A DNA stretch of 64,000 nt, from NCBI GenBank assembly GCA_041488095.1, contig JBGPOP010000019.1, positions 1-64,000 of the forward strand, written 5' to 3'. Below the pieces are notes generated by a model, which was given only the letters and a program-made list of their open reading frames with translations, made no database searches and was not told where the DNA came from. Positions within the stretch are counted from its first letter, which is position 1; every line of letters begins with the position of its first letter. This stretch comes from DASYPQ01 sp041488095. Its GTDB lineage: Bacteria > Planctomycetota > UBA1135 > GCA-002686595. Made by a program: the position numbers and the translations under genes. Positions 33,401-41,893 of the stretch are shown here, in pieces.

Positions 33401-33835
33401 GTGCGCGCGCTCGCGATCCTCGCTCCGCTCTTCCTGTCGGGCTGCATCACCTTCGTCTGGAGCCGGGAGCGCCGATTCGAGCCGCTCGCGATGGGCGCGC
33501 TCGAAGGCCTCGAGGTCGGCCGGACGACGCTCTCCGAGTGCCTGCTTCGCCTGGGCGCACCGCTCTACGTGTGGGAGTACAAGGGCGACGGCGCCGCGCT
33601 CGCGTGGGGCTGGTCGGACGACGACGAGAAGCGGGTGGCGGTCAGCATCCCGCTGGAGGAACGTTTTTCGGCTTCGCTCAGCTACGACAGCGAGATCGCC
33701 AAGCTGCGCGGCGCGGTGCTGCTGTTCGACCGCGATCTGAAGCTCGAGCAGGTGCGCGAGGGCTGGCTCCGCGATCTCGAGAGGGGGATCGGGCGCCGCC
33801 GCCCTGCCGCGGCGGAGACCGCGCAGGGGCCGTGA
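33401..33835 (+). CDS. Small lipoprotein of BamE/SmpA-like layout, second of a tandem pair
   Basis: The start is GTG 33401, 4 bases after the previous stop, and the precursor has 144 residues. The lipobox is LFLSGC (Cys15). The mature part shares GLEVGRTTLSECLLRLGAPLYVWEYK-like spacing with the first lipoprotein (GRTTxxExxxRLGAP), then beta-rich sequence and an Arg-rich end. Its TGA overlaps the GTG start of the molybdopterin oxidoreductase (GTGA), coupling their translation. The pair probably arose by duplication. Function is unknown. Confidence 0.75.
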   Translation: MRALAILAPLFLSGCITFVWSRERRFEPLAMGALEGLEVGRTTLSECLLRLGAPLYVWEYKGDGAALAWGWSDDDEKRVAVSIPLEERFSASLSYDSEIAKLRGAVLLFDRDLKLEQVREGWLRDLERGIGRRRPAAAETAQGP

Positions 33836-35835
33836 GCGTTCCGCGCGCCACCACCTGTCCCCTCGACTGCCCCGACGCGTGCGGCGTGCTGGTCGAGGTC
33901 GACGAACGGGGGCGATTCGTCAGCTTGCGCGGCAATCCGGCGCACAGCTACTCGCGCGGCACGTTGTGCGGGAAGACGATGCTCTACGGCGATCTCGTGG
34001 AGAGTTCGGAGCGACTGCTCTCCCCGCTCGTTCGCGCGGGCGGCAAGAAGAGCGGTCGATTCGTCGAGGCGGGCTGGGACGAGGCGATCGAGCGCATCGC
34101 CGAGCGGGTGAAGCCGCTCGCGGGAAAGGACGTGCTCGCGCTGTCGTACGGCGGTTCGATGGGGCTCGTCCAGCGCCGCTTCCCGCTGCGGATGATGAAC
34201 GCGCTCGGCGCGACGCTGCACGACGGCGGGATCTGTGACGCGACGAGCACGGCCGGGTACGAGTGCGTGCTCGGGCGCTGCGTGGGTCCGGACATCGAGA
34301 CGATCGAGGACTCCGACCTCGTCTGGCTGTGGGGGGCGGATGTCGCGCGCACGGTGCAGCACCTCCAGCCGGGGCTCCAGCGCCTGCGCAAGAGGGACGT
34401 CCCGGTCGTCGCGATCGACATCTACCGCACCGACACGATCCGCGCGCTCGAGCGCTGGGGCGGACGCGGGATCGTCGTGCGCCCAGGCACCGACGCCGCG
34501 CTCGCGCTGTGCCTCGCGCGTATCGCGTTCGAGGTCGGGTTCGCCGACCGCGCGTTCCTTTCGCGCGAGTGCCAGGGCGCAGAGGACTTCGAGGCGCACG
34601 TGCGGGCCAGGAACGACCTCGAGGAGACCGCGCGGATCACGGGCGTCTCCGCGCAGGCGATCGCCGAGCTCGCGAGCCTGCTCCAGCGCGCACGGAAGCC
34701 CTTCATCAAGACCGGTGTCGGCTGGACGCGCAGGCGCAACGGAGCGATGAGCATGCGCGCCGTGTGCTCGCTCGCTGCGGTGCTCGGCCGCGCGGACCGG
34801 GTGCACTACGAGAGCTTCGCCCACTTCGGCCTCGCCGAGGACGTGGTCCGCCGCGACGATCTGCGGCCGAAGGGGGCGCCGGCGGAGCCGGTCGTCCAGG
34901 TGGGGCTCGGGCGCGAGCTCGCGGAGGGGCGCTTCGGGGCCGTTTTCGTGTGGTGCCACAACCCGGCCGTGACGCTGCCCGACAGCCGCGCGGTGCGGCG
35001 CGGGCTCGCTCGCGAGGACCTGTTCGTCGTCGTGCACGAGCACTTCCTGACCGAGACCGCCGAGCTCGCGGACGTCGTGCTGCCCGCGACGATGTTCGTC
35101 GAGCACGCCGACGTGTACAGGAGCTACGGGCACCGGGTGATGCAGTACGCGCGGAAGGCGGTCGAGCCGCCGTCCGGGCCGCGGAGCAACGTGGCTGCGT
35201 TCGGCGCGATCGCGAAGCGGCTCGGGTTGCCGCGCGAGACTTGGGATGTGACGGAGGACGGGCTTTGCGAGGAGCTGCTCGAAGCTTCGCGCCCGCGGAT
35301 TGCCGACGACGAGATGGCGAGGCTGCGCCAGGGCGAGCCGGTCAAGCTGCGGTCGCAACGGTTCGATGGGTGGGGGACCCCGAGCGGGAAGATCGAGCTC
35401 TGGAGCGACGCGGCGAAGGCCAAGGGGCAGCCGCCGATGGCCACGTACGTGCCCGACGATGGAGCCGGAGACCGTGGGCGCTTCGTGCTCGTCGCCGCGC
35501 CGTCGGTCGAGACTCACAACTCGACGTTCGTTCACAGCGCTCGGCACGTGAAAAAGGCCGGTCCGCCGATCGTCCACGTGAATCCCGATGACGCGCGGGA
35601 GCTGAAGCTCGTCGAAGGCGGCCAGGTGAGGCTCTCGAATTCGAGGGGCACGCTGACGTTTCCCGTGGCGATCTCTTCCTCGATGCCGCGCGGGCTCGTG
35701 CGCGTCGACGGTCTGCCGCGCGCCAAGGACCTGCCCGAGGGCGTCGGCCTGAACGCCCTGACGAGCGGCGCGACGAGCGACCTCGGCGATGGCAACGTGC
35801 TGTACAGCGCGCGGGTCGACCTCTCGCGCGTGTGA
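33832..35835 (+). CDS. Molybdopterin oxidoreductase (DMSO reductase family), cytoplasmic, with [4Fe-4S] motif
   Basis: The GTG start at 33832 overlaps the previous stop and gives 667 residues. The N-terminal Fe-S motif is CPLDCPDAC followed by LCGK (C-x3-C-x3-C and a distal Cys). Further family blocks are GLVQRRFPLRMMNALG, WLWGADVARTVQHL, FVWCHNPAVTLPDSR and the cofactor-binding C-terminal domain with HNSTFVHSARHVKK, IHVNPDDARELKL. No Tat signal is seen, so it should be cytoplasmic. No dedicated electron-transfer subunit is encoded here. The substrate cannot be told; members include formate, thiosulfate and other anaerobic dehydrogenases. Confidence 0.88.
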   Translation: MSVPRATTCPLDCPDACGVLVEVDERGRFVSLRGNPAHSYSRGTLCGKTMLYGDLVESSERLLSPLVRAGGKKSGRFVEAGWDEAIERIAERVKPLAGKDVLALSYGGSMGLVQRRFPLRMMNALGATLHDGGICDATSTAGYECVLGRCVGPDIETIEDSDLVWLWGADVARTVQHLQPGLQRLRKRDVPVVAIDIYRTDTIRALERWGGRGIVVRPGTDAALALCLARIAFEVGFADRAFLSRECQGAEDFEAHVRARNDLEETARITGVSAQAIAELASLLQRARKPFIKTGVGWTRRRNGAMSMRAVCSLAAVLGRADRVHYESFAHFGLAEDVVRRDDLRPKGAPAEPVVQVGLGRELAEGRFGAVFVWCHNPAVTLPDSRAVRRGLAREDLFVVVHEHFLTETAELADVVLPATMFVEHADVYRSYGHRVMQYARKAVEPPSGPRSNVAAFGAIAKRLGLPRETWDVTEDGLCEELLEASRPRIADDEMARLRQGEPVKLRSQRFDGWGTPSGKIELWSDAAKAKGQPPMATYVPDDGAGDRGRFVLVAAPSVETHNSTFVHSARHVKKAGPPIVHVNPDDARELKLVEGGQVRLSNSRGTLTFPVAISSSMPRGLVRVDGLPRAKDLPEGVGLNALTSGATSDLGDGNVLYSARVDLSRV

Positions 35836-35915
35836 GAGACGGCGACGATCGCGCATTCCAGTCCACGGACGTCGTCTCTCGATAGATCCGGCGGTCGCTC
35901 CCAGGAGGGCTTGCC

Positions 35916-37112
35916 ATGATCCGTCCGCGCAAAATCCTCGCTTCTTCCCTGTTGATCCTCGGCGGAGCCGCGGCCGGCATTTTCGCCTTCATCGCGTGGG
36001 CCGACCGCCATGTCGACACACGCTTGTCCGAGTTGAAGCGAGAGCTCGGACACCCCGTCTTCGCGCCCCATCCTCGTCAAGGGCAGATCCTCCTGGCGCG
36101 CCTCGTCGTTCTCGACGCCGATCTCGAGCAGCGCATCCCGAGCCAGGACGGGTTCGGCTCGCCCGGCAAGTGGGGGCCGGACCGGCGCGCGGAGCTCGAG
36201 AAGGGGCTCGCTTCCCTCGGGTCGTTCCTCGAGCAGGTCGACACCCTCCTCGTGAGCTCCGAGTGCCGGGAATACCTGGAACGAGGCCTGGCGGCCGGCA
36301 AGGAGTGTCCGTGGCTGGTTTCCTCCCGTCACCGGACGAACGTCCTGTGTGCACAGGCCTTGGTCGAGTTCGAGGGTCCGGGTGGTTCCGCAGCAGCCGC
36401 AAATCGCCTCGGCCAGGCGCTCGACTTGATCTCCCTCGAGGACGACCGGAGCTTCGGCGGCTACCTCGTATCGACCGCGAACGAGGACATCGTCCTGCTC
36501 GCGCTCAAGCGAATGATCCTCGACCCGCGCGCGCAAGTGCACGCCATCCGGGAGAAGCTCCACGACAGGCTCGAGCGAATCGTCGAGCCCGCCCGGTTCG
36601 AATGGGCACTGCGAGCCGACCTGGACCACTCGTTCGAAATGGCCCGCGTTTTCGCAGAGAAGGATTGGCCCTCCCCACTCGAGCCCATCGGCGAGCTGCT
36701 GGAGAAGCACCGTCTCGCGGATTGCTTGCAGGAAACGATCGCTCTGTCCCGGATGTCGGGAGTGGAATCACAGCATCGCTTGTACGATGCCGGAAAGGAC
36801 GTCCGGAACTCGGAAGGGAGGCAGTGGGCTCAGTCGGGCTTCTGGCTGCCAATGGCAGACCAGTCGCACCTCATCCGCGTCCGAAGAAGCCTCGCTCTCG
36901 CCGCGCTCGACGTCGCGACGAGGATGGGGGACAGTCAGGACACGGCCGCGAGCCTCGCGACTCTCCCATGCGATCCCTACACGGGCAAACCCTTCCGCAT
37001 CGACGAGAAGGATGGAGGGTTCGAGGTGCGGGCCGACGACGCGCTCGCCGCGATCTCGAAGAAGCCCGGCCAACCCGGCACCGAGCTCCTGTGCTGGACG
37101 ATCGCCCGGTAG
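35916..37112 (+). CDS. Membrane-anchored protein of unknown function
   Basis: A 398-residue protein with one N-terminal membrane helix (about 8-28) and a helical extracytoplasmic domain rich in Leu, Arg and Glu (for example LSELKRELGHPVFA, LERIVEPARFEWALRADL). The C-terminal motif LPCDPYTGKPFRIDEKDGGFEVRADD is striking; similar DPYTGKPF endings occur in membrane proteins I associate with Planctomycetota. A GGAGGGC ribosome-binding site precedes ATG 35916. No enzymatic motif is seen. Its G+C seems slightly lower than neighbours. Confidence 0.78.
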   Translation: MIRPRKILASSLLILGGAAAGIFAFIAWADRHVDTRLSELKRELGHPVFAPHPRQGQILLARLVVLDADLEQRIPSQDGFGSPGKWGPDRRAELEKGLASLGSFLEQVDTLLVSSECREYLERGLAAGKECPWLVSSRHRTNVLCAQALVEFEGPGGSAAAANRLGQALDLISLEDDRSFGGYLVSTANEDIVLLALKRMILDPRAQVHAIREKLHDRLERIVEPARFEWALRADLDHSFEMARVFAEKDWPSPLEPIGELLEKHRLADCLQETIALSRMSGVESQHRLYDAGKDVRNSEGRQWAQSGFWLPMADQSHLIRVRRSLALAALDVATRMGDSQDTAASLATLPCDPYTGKPFRIDEKDGGFEVRADDALAAISKKPGQPGTELLCWTIAR

Positions 37113-37159
37113 GGCTCTGGATCCTGGCCGGCGCCGACCGTTCCGGATAGGGTCGGAGC

Positions 37160-38011
37160 GTGGACCTCGGTCTCGCGGACCAGACCGTCTTCGTCACCGG
37201 CGCCGGCGGCGGCATCGGGCGCGCGCTCGCCGAAGCGTTCGCGGCCGAGGGCGCATCGCTCGCGCTCCACGCAAACCGCAGCATTGCCGCCCTCGAAGCG
37301 TGGATCTCCGAGCAGCCCTGGCGCCACCGCGCCCTGGCTGTCCAGGCCGACGTCACGAGACCTGGCGAGATCTCTTCCGCGATGGAAGAGGCGCGGAAGC
37401 GCTTCGGCCGCGTCGACGTCTGCATCGCGAACGCCGGAATGTGGACGCCGGAGTCGAGGCTCCTCCATCTCGCCGACGAGGCGCGCATCCGCAGGACGAT
37501 CGAGACGAACCTCCTGGGCGCCTTGTGGACCGCCCGCGCGTTCATGGACGCGCTCGCGAAGAGCGGGCCGCGCGCGGACGGCCACGGCGCCAGCCTTCTC
37601 TTCATCGGCTCGACCGCCGGACGCTTCGGCGAGAAGGGGCACGCCGAGTACGCGGTCAGCAAGGCCGGCCTCTACGGCCTCCTCAAGAGCCTCAAGAACG
37701 AGATCGTCGAGCTCGACCCCTACGCCCGCGTCAACCTGATCGAGCCCGGCTGGACGGTCACCCACATGGCGCGTCCGGCGCTCGAGGAGCCGGGCGTGAT
37801 CTCCAAGGTCGTGCGCACGATGCCGCTGCGCCAGCTCGGGCGCGCGGTCGACGTCGCGCGCGCGGCGCTGTTCCTCGCCTCGCCCGCGGCCTCGCGCCAC
37901 GTCAGCGGGGAGGTGATCTCCGTCGCCGGCGGCATGGAAGGCCGCGCGCTGTGGGGGGACGGCGACGTGGACGAGGGGGCGATCCGGAGCAGGCTCGCGG
38001 AGGACGACTAG
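37160..38011 (+). CDS. Short-chain dehydrogenase/reductase
   Basis: A 283-residue SDR with a GTG start at 37160. The NAD(P)-binding motif is TGAGGGIG (13-20), then NAG (91-93), the catalytic Ser151 (GSTAGRFG), and Tyr164/Lys168 (YAVSK). The DGxxxG region and ASRHVSGEVISVAGG near the C-terminus are normal for classical SDRs. It is followed by the radical SAM gene after 102 bases. Substrate unknown. Confidence 0.92.
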   Translation: MDLGLADQTVFVTGAGGGIGRALAEAFAAEGASLALHANRSIAALEAWISEQPWRHRALAVQADVTRPGEISSAMEEARKRFGRVDVCIANAGMWTPESRLLHLADEARIRRTIETNLLGALWTARAFMDALAKSGPRADGHGASLLFIGSTAGRFGEKGHAEYAVSKAGLYGLLKSLKNEIVELDPYARVNLIEPGWTVTHMARPALEEPGVISKVVRTMPLRQLGRAVDVARAALFLASPAASRHVSGEVISVAGGMEGRALWGDGDVDEGAIRSRLAEDD

Positions 38012-38113
38012 GGCCGAGCCGCGGGTGCAGCCGGGGAGCGCGCCGGCCCCCTCGGGTCGGCGAGGCGTGGTATCCTTGGATCCCTGCCGGGGTCGGAGCC
38101 CCGCAGCCCTTTC

Positions 38114-39562
38114 ATGGCCAAACTTCGCTTCAGAACCCCCCCCTCCGCAGGCCAGCGCCTGAACGAGCTCGTCGCCAAGAACGCGCTCCAACGCGGCGAG
38201 GGTGTCGCCCACCACCTCCCGATCGAGGTCTACCTGCAGGTCGCCTCGGCCTGCAACCTCGACTGCTACATGTGCTCCGAGCACCTGCGCCCGCCCGAAT
38301 GGCGCCACGGGCGTGGCCTGGTCTCCCTCTCCACGGAGCTCTTCGACCGCATCGTCGACGAGGTGTTCCCCTTCTCGTCGCGCATCACGATCGGGCTGGG
38401 CGGCGAGCCGATGATCTCGCCGAACTTCCTCCACTACGTCGAGCGCGCCCACGCGGCGGGCCAGCAGATCTCGCTGACCACCAACGGTACCCGGATCAAC
38501 CGCGACCTGGAGGCCGAGACTCTGGCCCGGTGCGTCTCGTTCATCCAGATGTCGATCGACGGCGCGACCAAGGAGACCTACGAGCGGATCCGCCTCGGCT
38601 CCCACTGGTCGAAGATCCGCGCGAACCTCTTGCTCCTGAACAAGTACCGGATGCAGTATCCGCCCAAGCAGCGGACGCACCTCTCCTTCTTCTTCGTGCT
38701 CATGAAGAGCAACGTGCACGAGCTGCCCGCCATGGTGAGGCTCGCCCACGAATTCCACGCCGATCGCCTCCACGCCCAGCACGTGATCCCCGTGACCGAG
38801 GAGGGGAAGGCGGAATCGCTCATCGAGGAGCCGGATCGCTACGACCGGTACCTGGCGGAGACGCTCCAGGAAGGGCGGCGCCTCGGGATCGACCTCGACC
38901 TGCCCAAGGCCTACCGGGAGAAGGCGGCGCGCAAGACTGCGGCGCGGGATGCGGCGGCTTCGGACCTGGGATTCCTCGAGGCCTCGCCGGACTCTTCCGC
39001 ACGGAAGGCGGCCGACTCCGCGAGCGCTTCGAACGGAGCCCACCCCCCGCGCCCCCCGGCGAAGCGCATCCCCTGCCACATGCCGACGATGACCGTCTAC
39101 ATCTTCTACGACGGCCGCGTCTTTCCCTGCTGCCACCCCTTCGCGCACAAGAAGATGCCGATGGGCGACCTGCGCACGCAGTCCTTCGCCGAAATCTGGA
39201 ACGGGGTCCGCTACCGGAACCTGCGGGCCGGGCTCTTCTCCGGCGATGCCCCCTCGATCTGCCGCAGCTGCTCGATCGCCAACGATCCGCCGCCGGAGTA
39301 CGAGGATCCCGACGCGCTCGATGCTCAGGGGGAGGACATCGACACCTACTACGCCGGCCGGGAGCTGGCGCCCCTGCCTCCATCCCAGCGGCCCGAGCCG
39401 TTCCTCGAAACGCTGGTCCGGACCGGACTGGTCGACAAGTTCGCCGACATGGAAACCCACATCAGCCACCTGGAGCGCAACCTGCGCCTGATCGGGGTCC
39501 TGCCCCTGTACCGGGCGGCGTGCGCGGTCAAGGACAGGCTCGTCCGCCGGCGCGCGAGGTGA
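38114..39562 (+). CDS. Radical SAM/SPASM-domain protein
   Basis: A 482-residue protein. The radical SAM motif CNLDCYMC (Cys47, Cys51, Cys54) sits in LQVASACNLDCYMCSEHLRP, followed by the barrel elements GLGGEPMISPNF, SLTTNGTRI and SIDGATKETYERIR. A low-complexity insert (about 285-315) separates the barrel from a SPASM-type C-terminal cluster region with CHMPTMTVYIFYDGRVFPCCHPF and CRSCSIAN, enough cysteines for one or two auxiliary 4Fe-4S clusters. Related enzymes modify peptides, tRNA or glycans. No precursor peptide is apparent nearby, and the flanking SDR may or may not act with it. Confidence 0.9.
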   Translation: MAKLRFRTPPSAGQRLNELVAKNALQRGEGVAHHLPIEVYLQVASACNLDCYMCSEHLRPPEWRHGRGLVSLSTELFDRIVDEVFPFSSRITIGLGGEPMISPNFLHYVERAHAAGQQISLTTNGTRINRDLEAETLARCVSFIQMSIDGATKETYERIRLGSHWSKIRANLLLLNKYRMQYPPKQRTHLSFFFVLMKSNVHELPAMVRLAHEFHADRLHAQHVIPVTEEGKAESLIEEPDRYDRYLAETLQEGRRLGIDLDLPKAYREKAARKTAARDAAASDLGFLEASPDSSARKAADSASASNGAHPPRPPAKRIPCHMPTMTVYIFYDGRVFPCCHPFAHKKMPMGDLRTQSFAEIWNGVRYRNLRAGLFSGDAPSICRSCSIANDPPPEYEDPDALDAQGEDIDTYYAGRELAPLPPSQRPEPFLETLVRTGLVDKFADMETHISHLERNLRLIGVLPLYRAACAVKDRLVRRRAR

Positions 39563-39602
39563 AACCGGCGCGGCCGGGGGGGTCGGGATCCCCTCCGGAA
39601 AT

Positions 39603-39624
39603 ACTTTCAATAAAAATTGAAAGT
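39603..39624. promoter_or_regulatory. Perfect palindromic operator upstream of the GbsR-like gene
   Basis: The left arm ACTTTCAAT (39603-39611), a four-A spacer, and the right arm ATTGAAAGT (39616-39624) are perfect inverted repeats of 9 bases each. This A+T-rich site stands out in high-GC sequence. It overlaps the -35 box of the promoter below and lies 30 bases before the regulator's start, so the regulator probably binds it and represses its own operon. Binding is inferred from position and symmetry. Confidence 0.75.
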
Positions 39625-39645
39625 TCTGGCCGGCTCGAGTACGAT
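39617..39645 (+). promoter_or_regulatory. Sigma-70 type promoter of the regulator-led cassette
   Basis: The -35 box is TTGAAA (39617-39622), a 17-base spacer follows, and the -10 box is TACGAT (39640-39645). Transcription should begin about 39652, only a few bases before ATG 39655, so the mRNA could be nearly leaderless. The -35 box is the inner part of the palindromic operator's right arm, so a bound regulator would block RNA polymerase. Strand and spacing fit the downstream genes. Confidence 0.65.
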
Positions 39646-39654
39646 GAAGCTCGC

Positions 39655-40197
39655 ATGAGCGACACCGAGTCCGTCCGCGCGGCCTTCGTCGAGCTGTGGG
39701 GAGGCATGGGCCCGTTCTGGGGCGTGCCCCCGGCCACGGCGCGCGTCTACGGCTGGCTGATCTCGAAGAAGGACCCGGCCACCGCCGACGAGATCGTCGA
39801 GGGCCTGGAGATGAGCCGCGGTGCGGTCAGCATGGCCTGCCGCGAACTGCGCGATTGGGGCCTCGTGCACCTCGAGCGCTCCTCCGGCACGCGCCAGCTC
39901 GCCTACCGCCCCGAGACCGATCTCGAGCGGGCGATCAAGAACATCATCCAGGCGCGCAAGCGCCGCGAGTGGAACCCGATCCTCGAGCACCTGCGCGAGT
40001 GGATCCCGAGGCTCGAGTCCGAGCGCTCGGCCGAGGCTGCGGTCTTCCGGGAGCGCTTGAAGGCGATCGAATCGCTGGTCTCGATGGCCGACTCGATGGC
40101 TGAGTCGTTCCTGAAGGGCGGGCTCGTGAACAAGCTCGGCCTCAAGGTCCTCGTCGCCGCCGCAGGCAGGAAGCGCGGAGGAGGGAGGAGGGCGTGA
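39655..40197 (+). CDS. GbsR/MarR-like winged-helix transcriptional regulator
   Basis: A 180-residue regulator from ATG 39655. The N-terminal helix has MGPFWGVPPATARVYGWLI, typical of GbsR-like (COG1510) proteins, followed by the helix-turn-helix ATADEIVEGLEMSRGAVSMACRELRDWGLVHLER. The C-terminal half is helical and probably dimerises. Members of this group bind palindromic sites; the perfect one at 39603-39624 is the obvious candidate. Its stop overlaps the epimerase start (GTGA). Effector unknown. Confidence 0.88.
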   Translation: MSDTESVRAAFVELWGGMGPFWGVPPATARVYGWLISKKDPATADEIVEGLEMSRGAVSMACRELRDWGLVHLERSSGTRQLAYRPETDLERAIKNIIQARKRREWNPILEHLREWIPRLESERSAEAAVFRERLKAIESLVSMADSMAESFLKGGLVNKLGLKVLVAAAGRKRGGGRRA

Positions 40198-41081
40198 AGG
40201 TCCTCTTGACCGGCGCGACGGGCTTCGTCGGCACACACCTGAAGCGTCGGCTCGAAGCCGCCGGGAACTCCGTGCGCACCGTCAGCCGCCGACCTGGAGC
40301 GGACTTCGACTGGTCGGACTCGAGCCTCGCACGCGGCGTGCGCGAGACGGACGCGATCGTTCACCTGGCCGGGGAGAACATCTTCGACCGGCGCTGGAAT
40401 CCCGAGCGCAAGAAGCTCCTGTGGTCCTCCCGCGTCGACACGACCAAGCAGCTCGCGGCGCTCGCCGCGCAGCGCCGGCCGGCCTGCTTCCTCTCCGCCT
40501 CGGCGATCGGCTGGTACGGGACGAGCGACACGGCGGCCTTCGACGAACGCTCGCCGCGCGGGTCGGACTTCATGTCGGATCTGTGCGCGCACTGGGAGGA
40601 CGCGGCCGAGGTCGCCACGGAGGCCGGCGTGCGCACCTGCCGCGTCCGGATCGGCGTGGTGCTCGGGCGCGGCGGCGGAGCGCTCTCCAAGATGCTGCCC
40701 TTCTTCCGCCTGGGGATCGGCGGACCGCTCGGAGACGGGCGACAGTGGGTGTCGTGGGTCCATCTCGACGACCTGTGCGCGCTGTTCCTGTTCCTGCTCG
40801 GGAGCGAGCGCGCCTCCGGCGTCTTCAACGGCACGGCGCCGAATCCGGTGACGATGAAAGCCCTCTCGCGGGCGCTGGGCAAGGTGCTGCACCGCCCGAG
40901 CGCGCTGCCGGTTCCCGCGGCGATGCTGCGCCTCACGGTCGGCCAGGTCGCCGAGGTCCTCGTCACCGGTCAGCGCGTGCTGCCCCGCCGCGCCGAGGAG
41001 GCCGGCTTCCGCTTCGCACACCCGGAGATCGAGGGCGCGCTGCGCGATCTCCTCTCCCGCCCGGAAAGGATCCCCTCATGA
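40194..41081 (+). CDS. TIGR01777 family NAD-dependent epimerase-like protein (YfcH-like)
   Basis: A 295-residue extended SDR with a GTG start at 40194, coupled to the regulator by GTGA. The N-terminal NAD-binding motif is GATGFVGTHLKRRLE (7-21). TIGR01777 hallmarks are VHLAGENIFDRRWNPERKKLLWSSRV, SASAIGWYG, and VLGRGGGALSKMLPFFRLGIGGPLGDGRQWVSWVHLDDL. The family is sometimes called cell-division inhibitor SulA-like, without evidence of that role. It commonly sits near SRPBCC-domain proteins, as it does here. Confidence 0.92.
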   Translation: MKVLLTGATGFVGTHLKRRLEAAGNSVRTVSRRPGADFDWSDSSLARGVRETDAIVHLAGENIFDRRWNPERKKLLWSSRVDTTKQLAALAAQRRPACFLSASAIGWYGTSDTAAFDERSPRGSDFMSDLCAHWEDAAEVATEAGVRTCRVRIGVVLGRGGGALSKMLPFFRLGIGGPLGDGRQWVSWVHLDDLCALFLFLLGSERASGVFNGTAPNPVTMKALSRALGKVLHRPSALPVPAAMLRLTVGQVAEVLVTGQRVLPRRAEEAGFRFAHPEIEGALRDLLSRPERIPS

Positions 41082-41494
41082 ACGTCCTCGACGCCTTCTG
41101 GCTCTCCGCCTCGGTCGCGGTCGGCATCGCGATCCTCATCGTCCTGCTCCTGCGCCGTCCGCTCGACGTCCTGCTGGTCGAGCTGTGCGGCACCGCGGGC
41201 CGCGCGCGGTTCTGGTCCGTGTTCAGCTCGGTGTCGATCGTGCTGACCGCGCTCCTCGGGATGCTGGTGTGCTTCCCCCTGTCGGAGGGCCGGGAATGGG
41301 CGGAGCACCCGCAGCTCCCGCTGGTGCTCGCGGCATTCCGCTCGAGCCTGTTCTTCCTGCTGCTCGCCCTGGGAGCGCTGGGCTTCATCCTCCTGCTCGG
41401 GATCGGCAGCTACGAGCGCCGCCGGCGCTACGATGCCCAGCGCGGTCTCGAGCCGGCCTGGGGTGGCGCCGCGCCGCCGCCGGTCCGATCCTGA
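41078..41494 (+). CDS. Small membrane protein, first of a tandem paralogous pair
   Basis: A 138-residue membrane protein joined to the epimerase by an ATGA overlap. Three hydrophobic segments are visible (about 8-25, 45-65, 90-112), with a conserved VELCGTAGRARFW loop after the first. It has the same layout and several identical positions as the next gene (LLVELC, FRSSLF/FRTGLF, and a final GIGS/SIGQ). No domain recognised. The C-terminal tail is Arg- and Pro-rich. Confidence 0.75.
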   Translation: MNVLDAFWLSASVAVGIAILIVLLLRRPLDVLLVELCGTAGRARFWSVFSSVSIVLTALLGMLVCFPLSEGREWAEHPQLPLVLAAFRSSLFFLLLALGALGFILLLGIGSYERRRRYDAQRGLEPAWGGAAPPPVRS

Positions 41495-41511
41495 TCGAAA
41501 GGAAGTGCCTC

Positions 41512-41880
41512 GTGGATGCCTTGAAGGCCGTGATCCTGAGCGCGGGCCTCATGACGGGCCTCGCCGCGCTGACCGTCATCCTGCTCCGGAGCTCTTTCCT
41601 GCGGCTGCTCGTCGAGCTGTGCCGCAGCGAGAGCCACGGGAGGTTCTGGCTCGTCTACGCGTGCGTCGCGATCGTGCTCACGTCGCTCTTCGGCGCGCTG
41701 ATGTCCGTGCCGGGCGCGGACGCAACCCTGTGGAAGGGCGCCGGCTCCATCGGCATCGTCGTCACGGCCTTCCGGACCGGTCTGTTCGGCTTGCTGCTCT
41801 CGCTCGCGGCCGTGGCCCTGGTGCTGCTCGTCTCGATCGGGCAGCGCAGGGTCGATCCCGGCACGGCCGGCCAGCCCTGA
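41512..41880 (+). CDS. Small membrane protein, second of a tandem paralogous pair
   Basis: The start is GTG 41512 behind a GAAAGGAAG ribosome-binding site, giving 122 residues; the frame continues upstream but overlaps the preceding gene heavily. Hydrophobic segments at about 5-23, 45-63 and 86-105 mirror the previous protein, with LLVELCRSESHGRFW in the same place. It lies 17 bases after its paralogue and 13 bases before the DUF805/SRPBCC gene. Function unknown. Confidence 0.72.
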   Translation: MDALKAVILSAGLMTGLAALTVILLRSSFLRLLVELCRSESHGRFWLVYACVAIVLTSLFGALMSVPGADATLWKGAGSIGIVVTAFRTGLFGLLLSLAAVALVLLVSIGQRRVDPGTAGQP

Positions 41881-41893
41881 GGAGCGCGGGAGG

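Noticed and set aside
36787..39654. Upstream part of a 1136-codon rightward frame that ends in the GbsR-like regulator
   Set aside because: It overlaps the SDR and radical SAM genes in another frame and is Arg/Pro-rich; the regulator starts at ATG 39655 behind its promoter.
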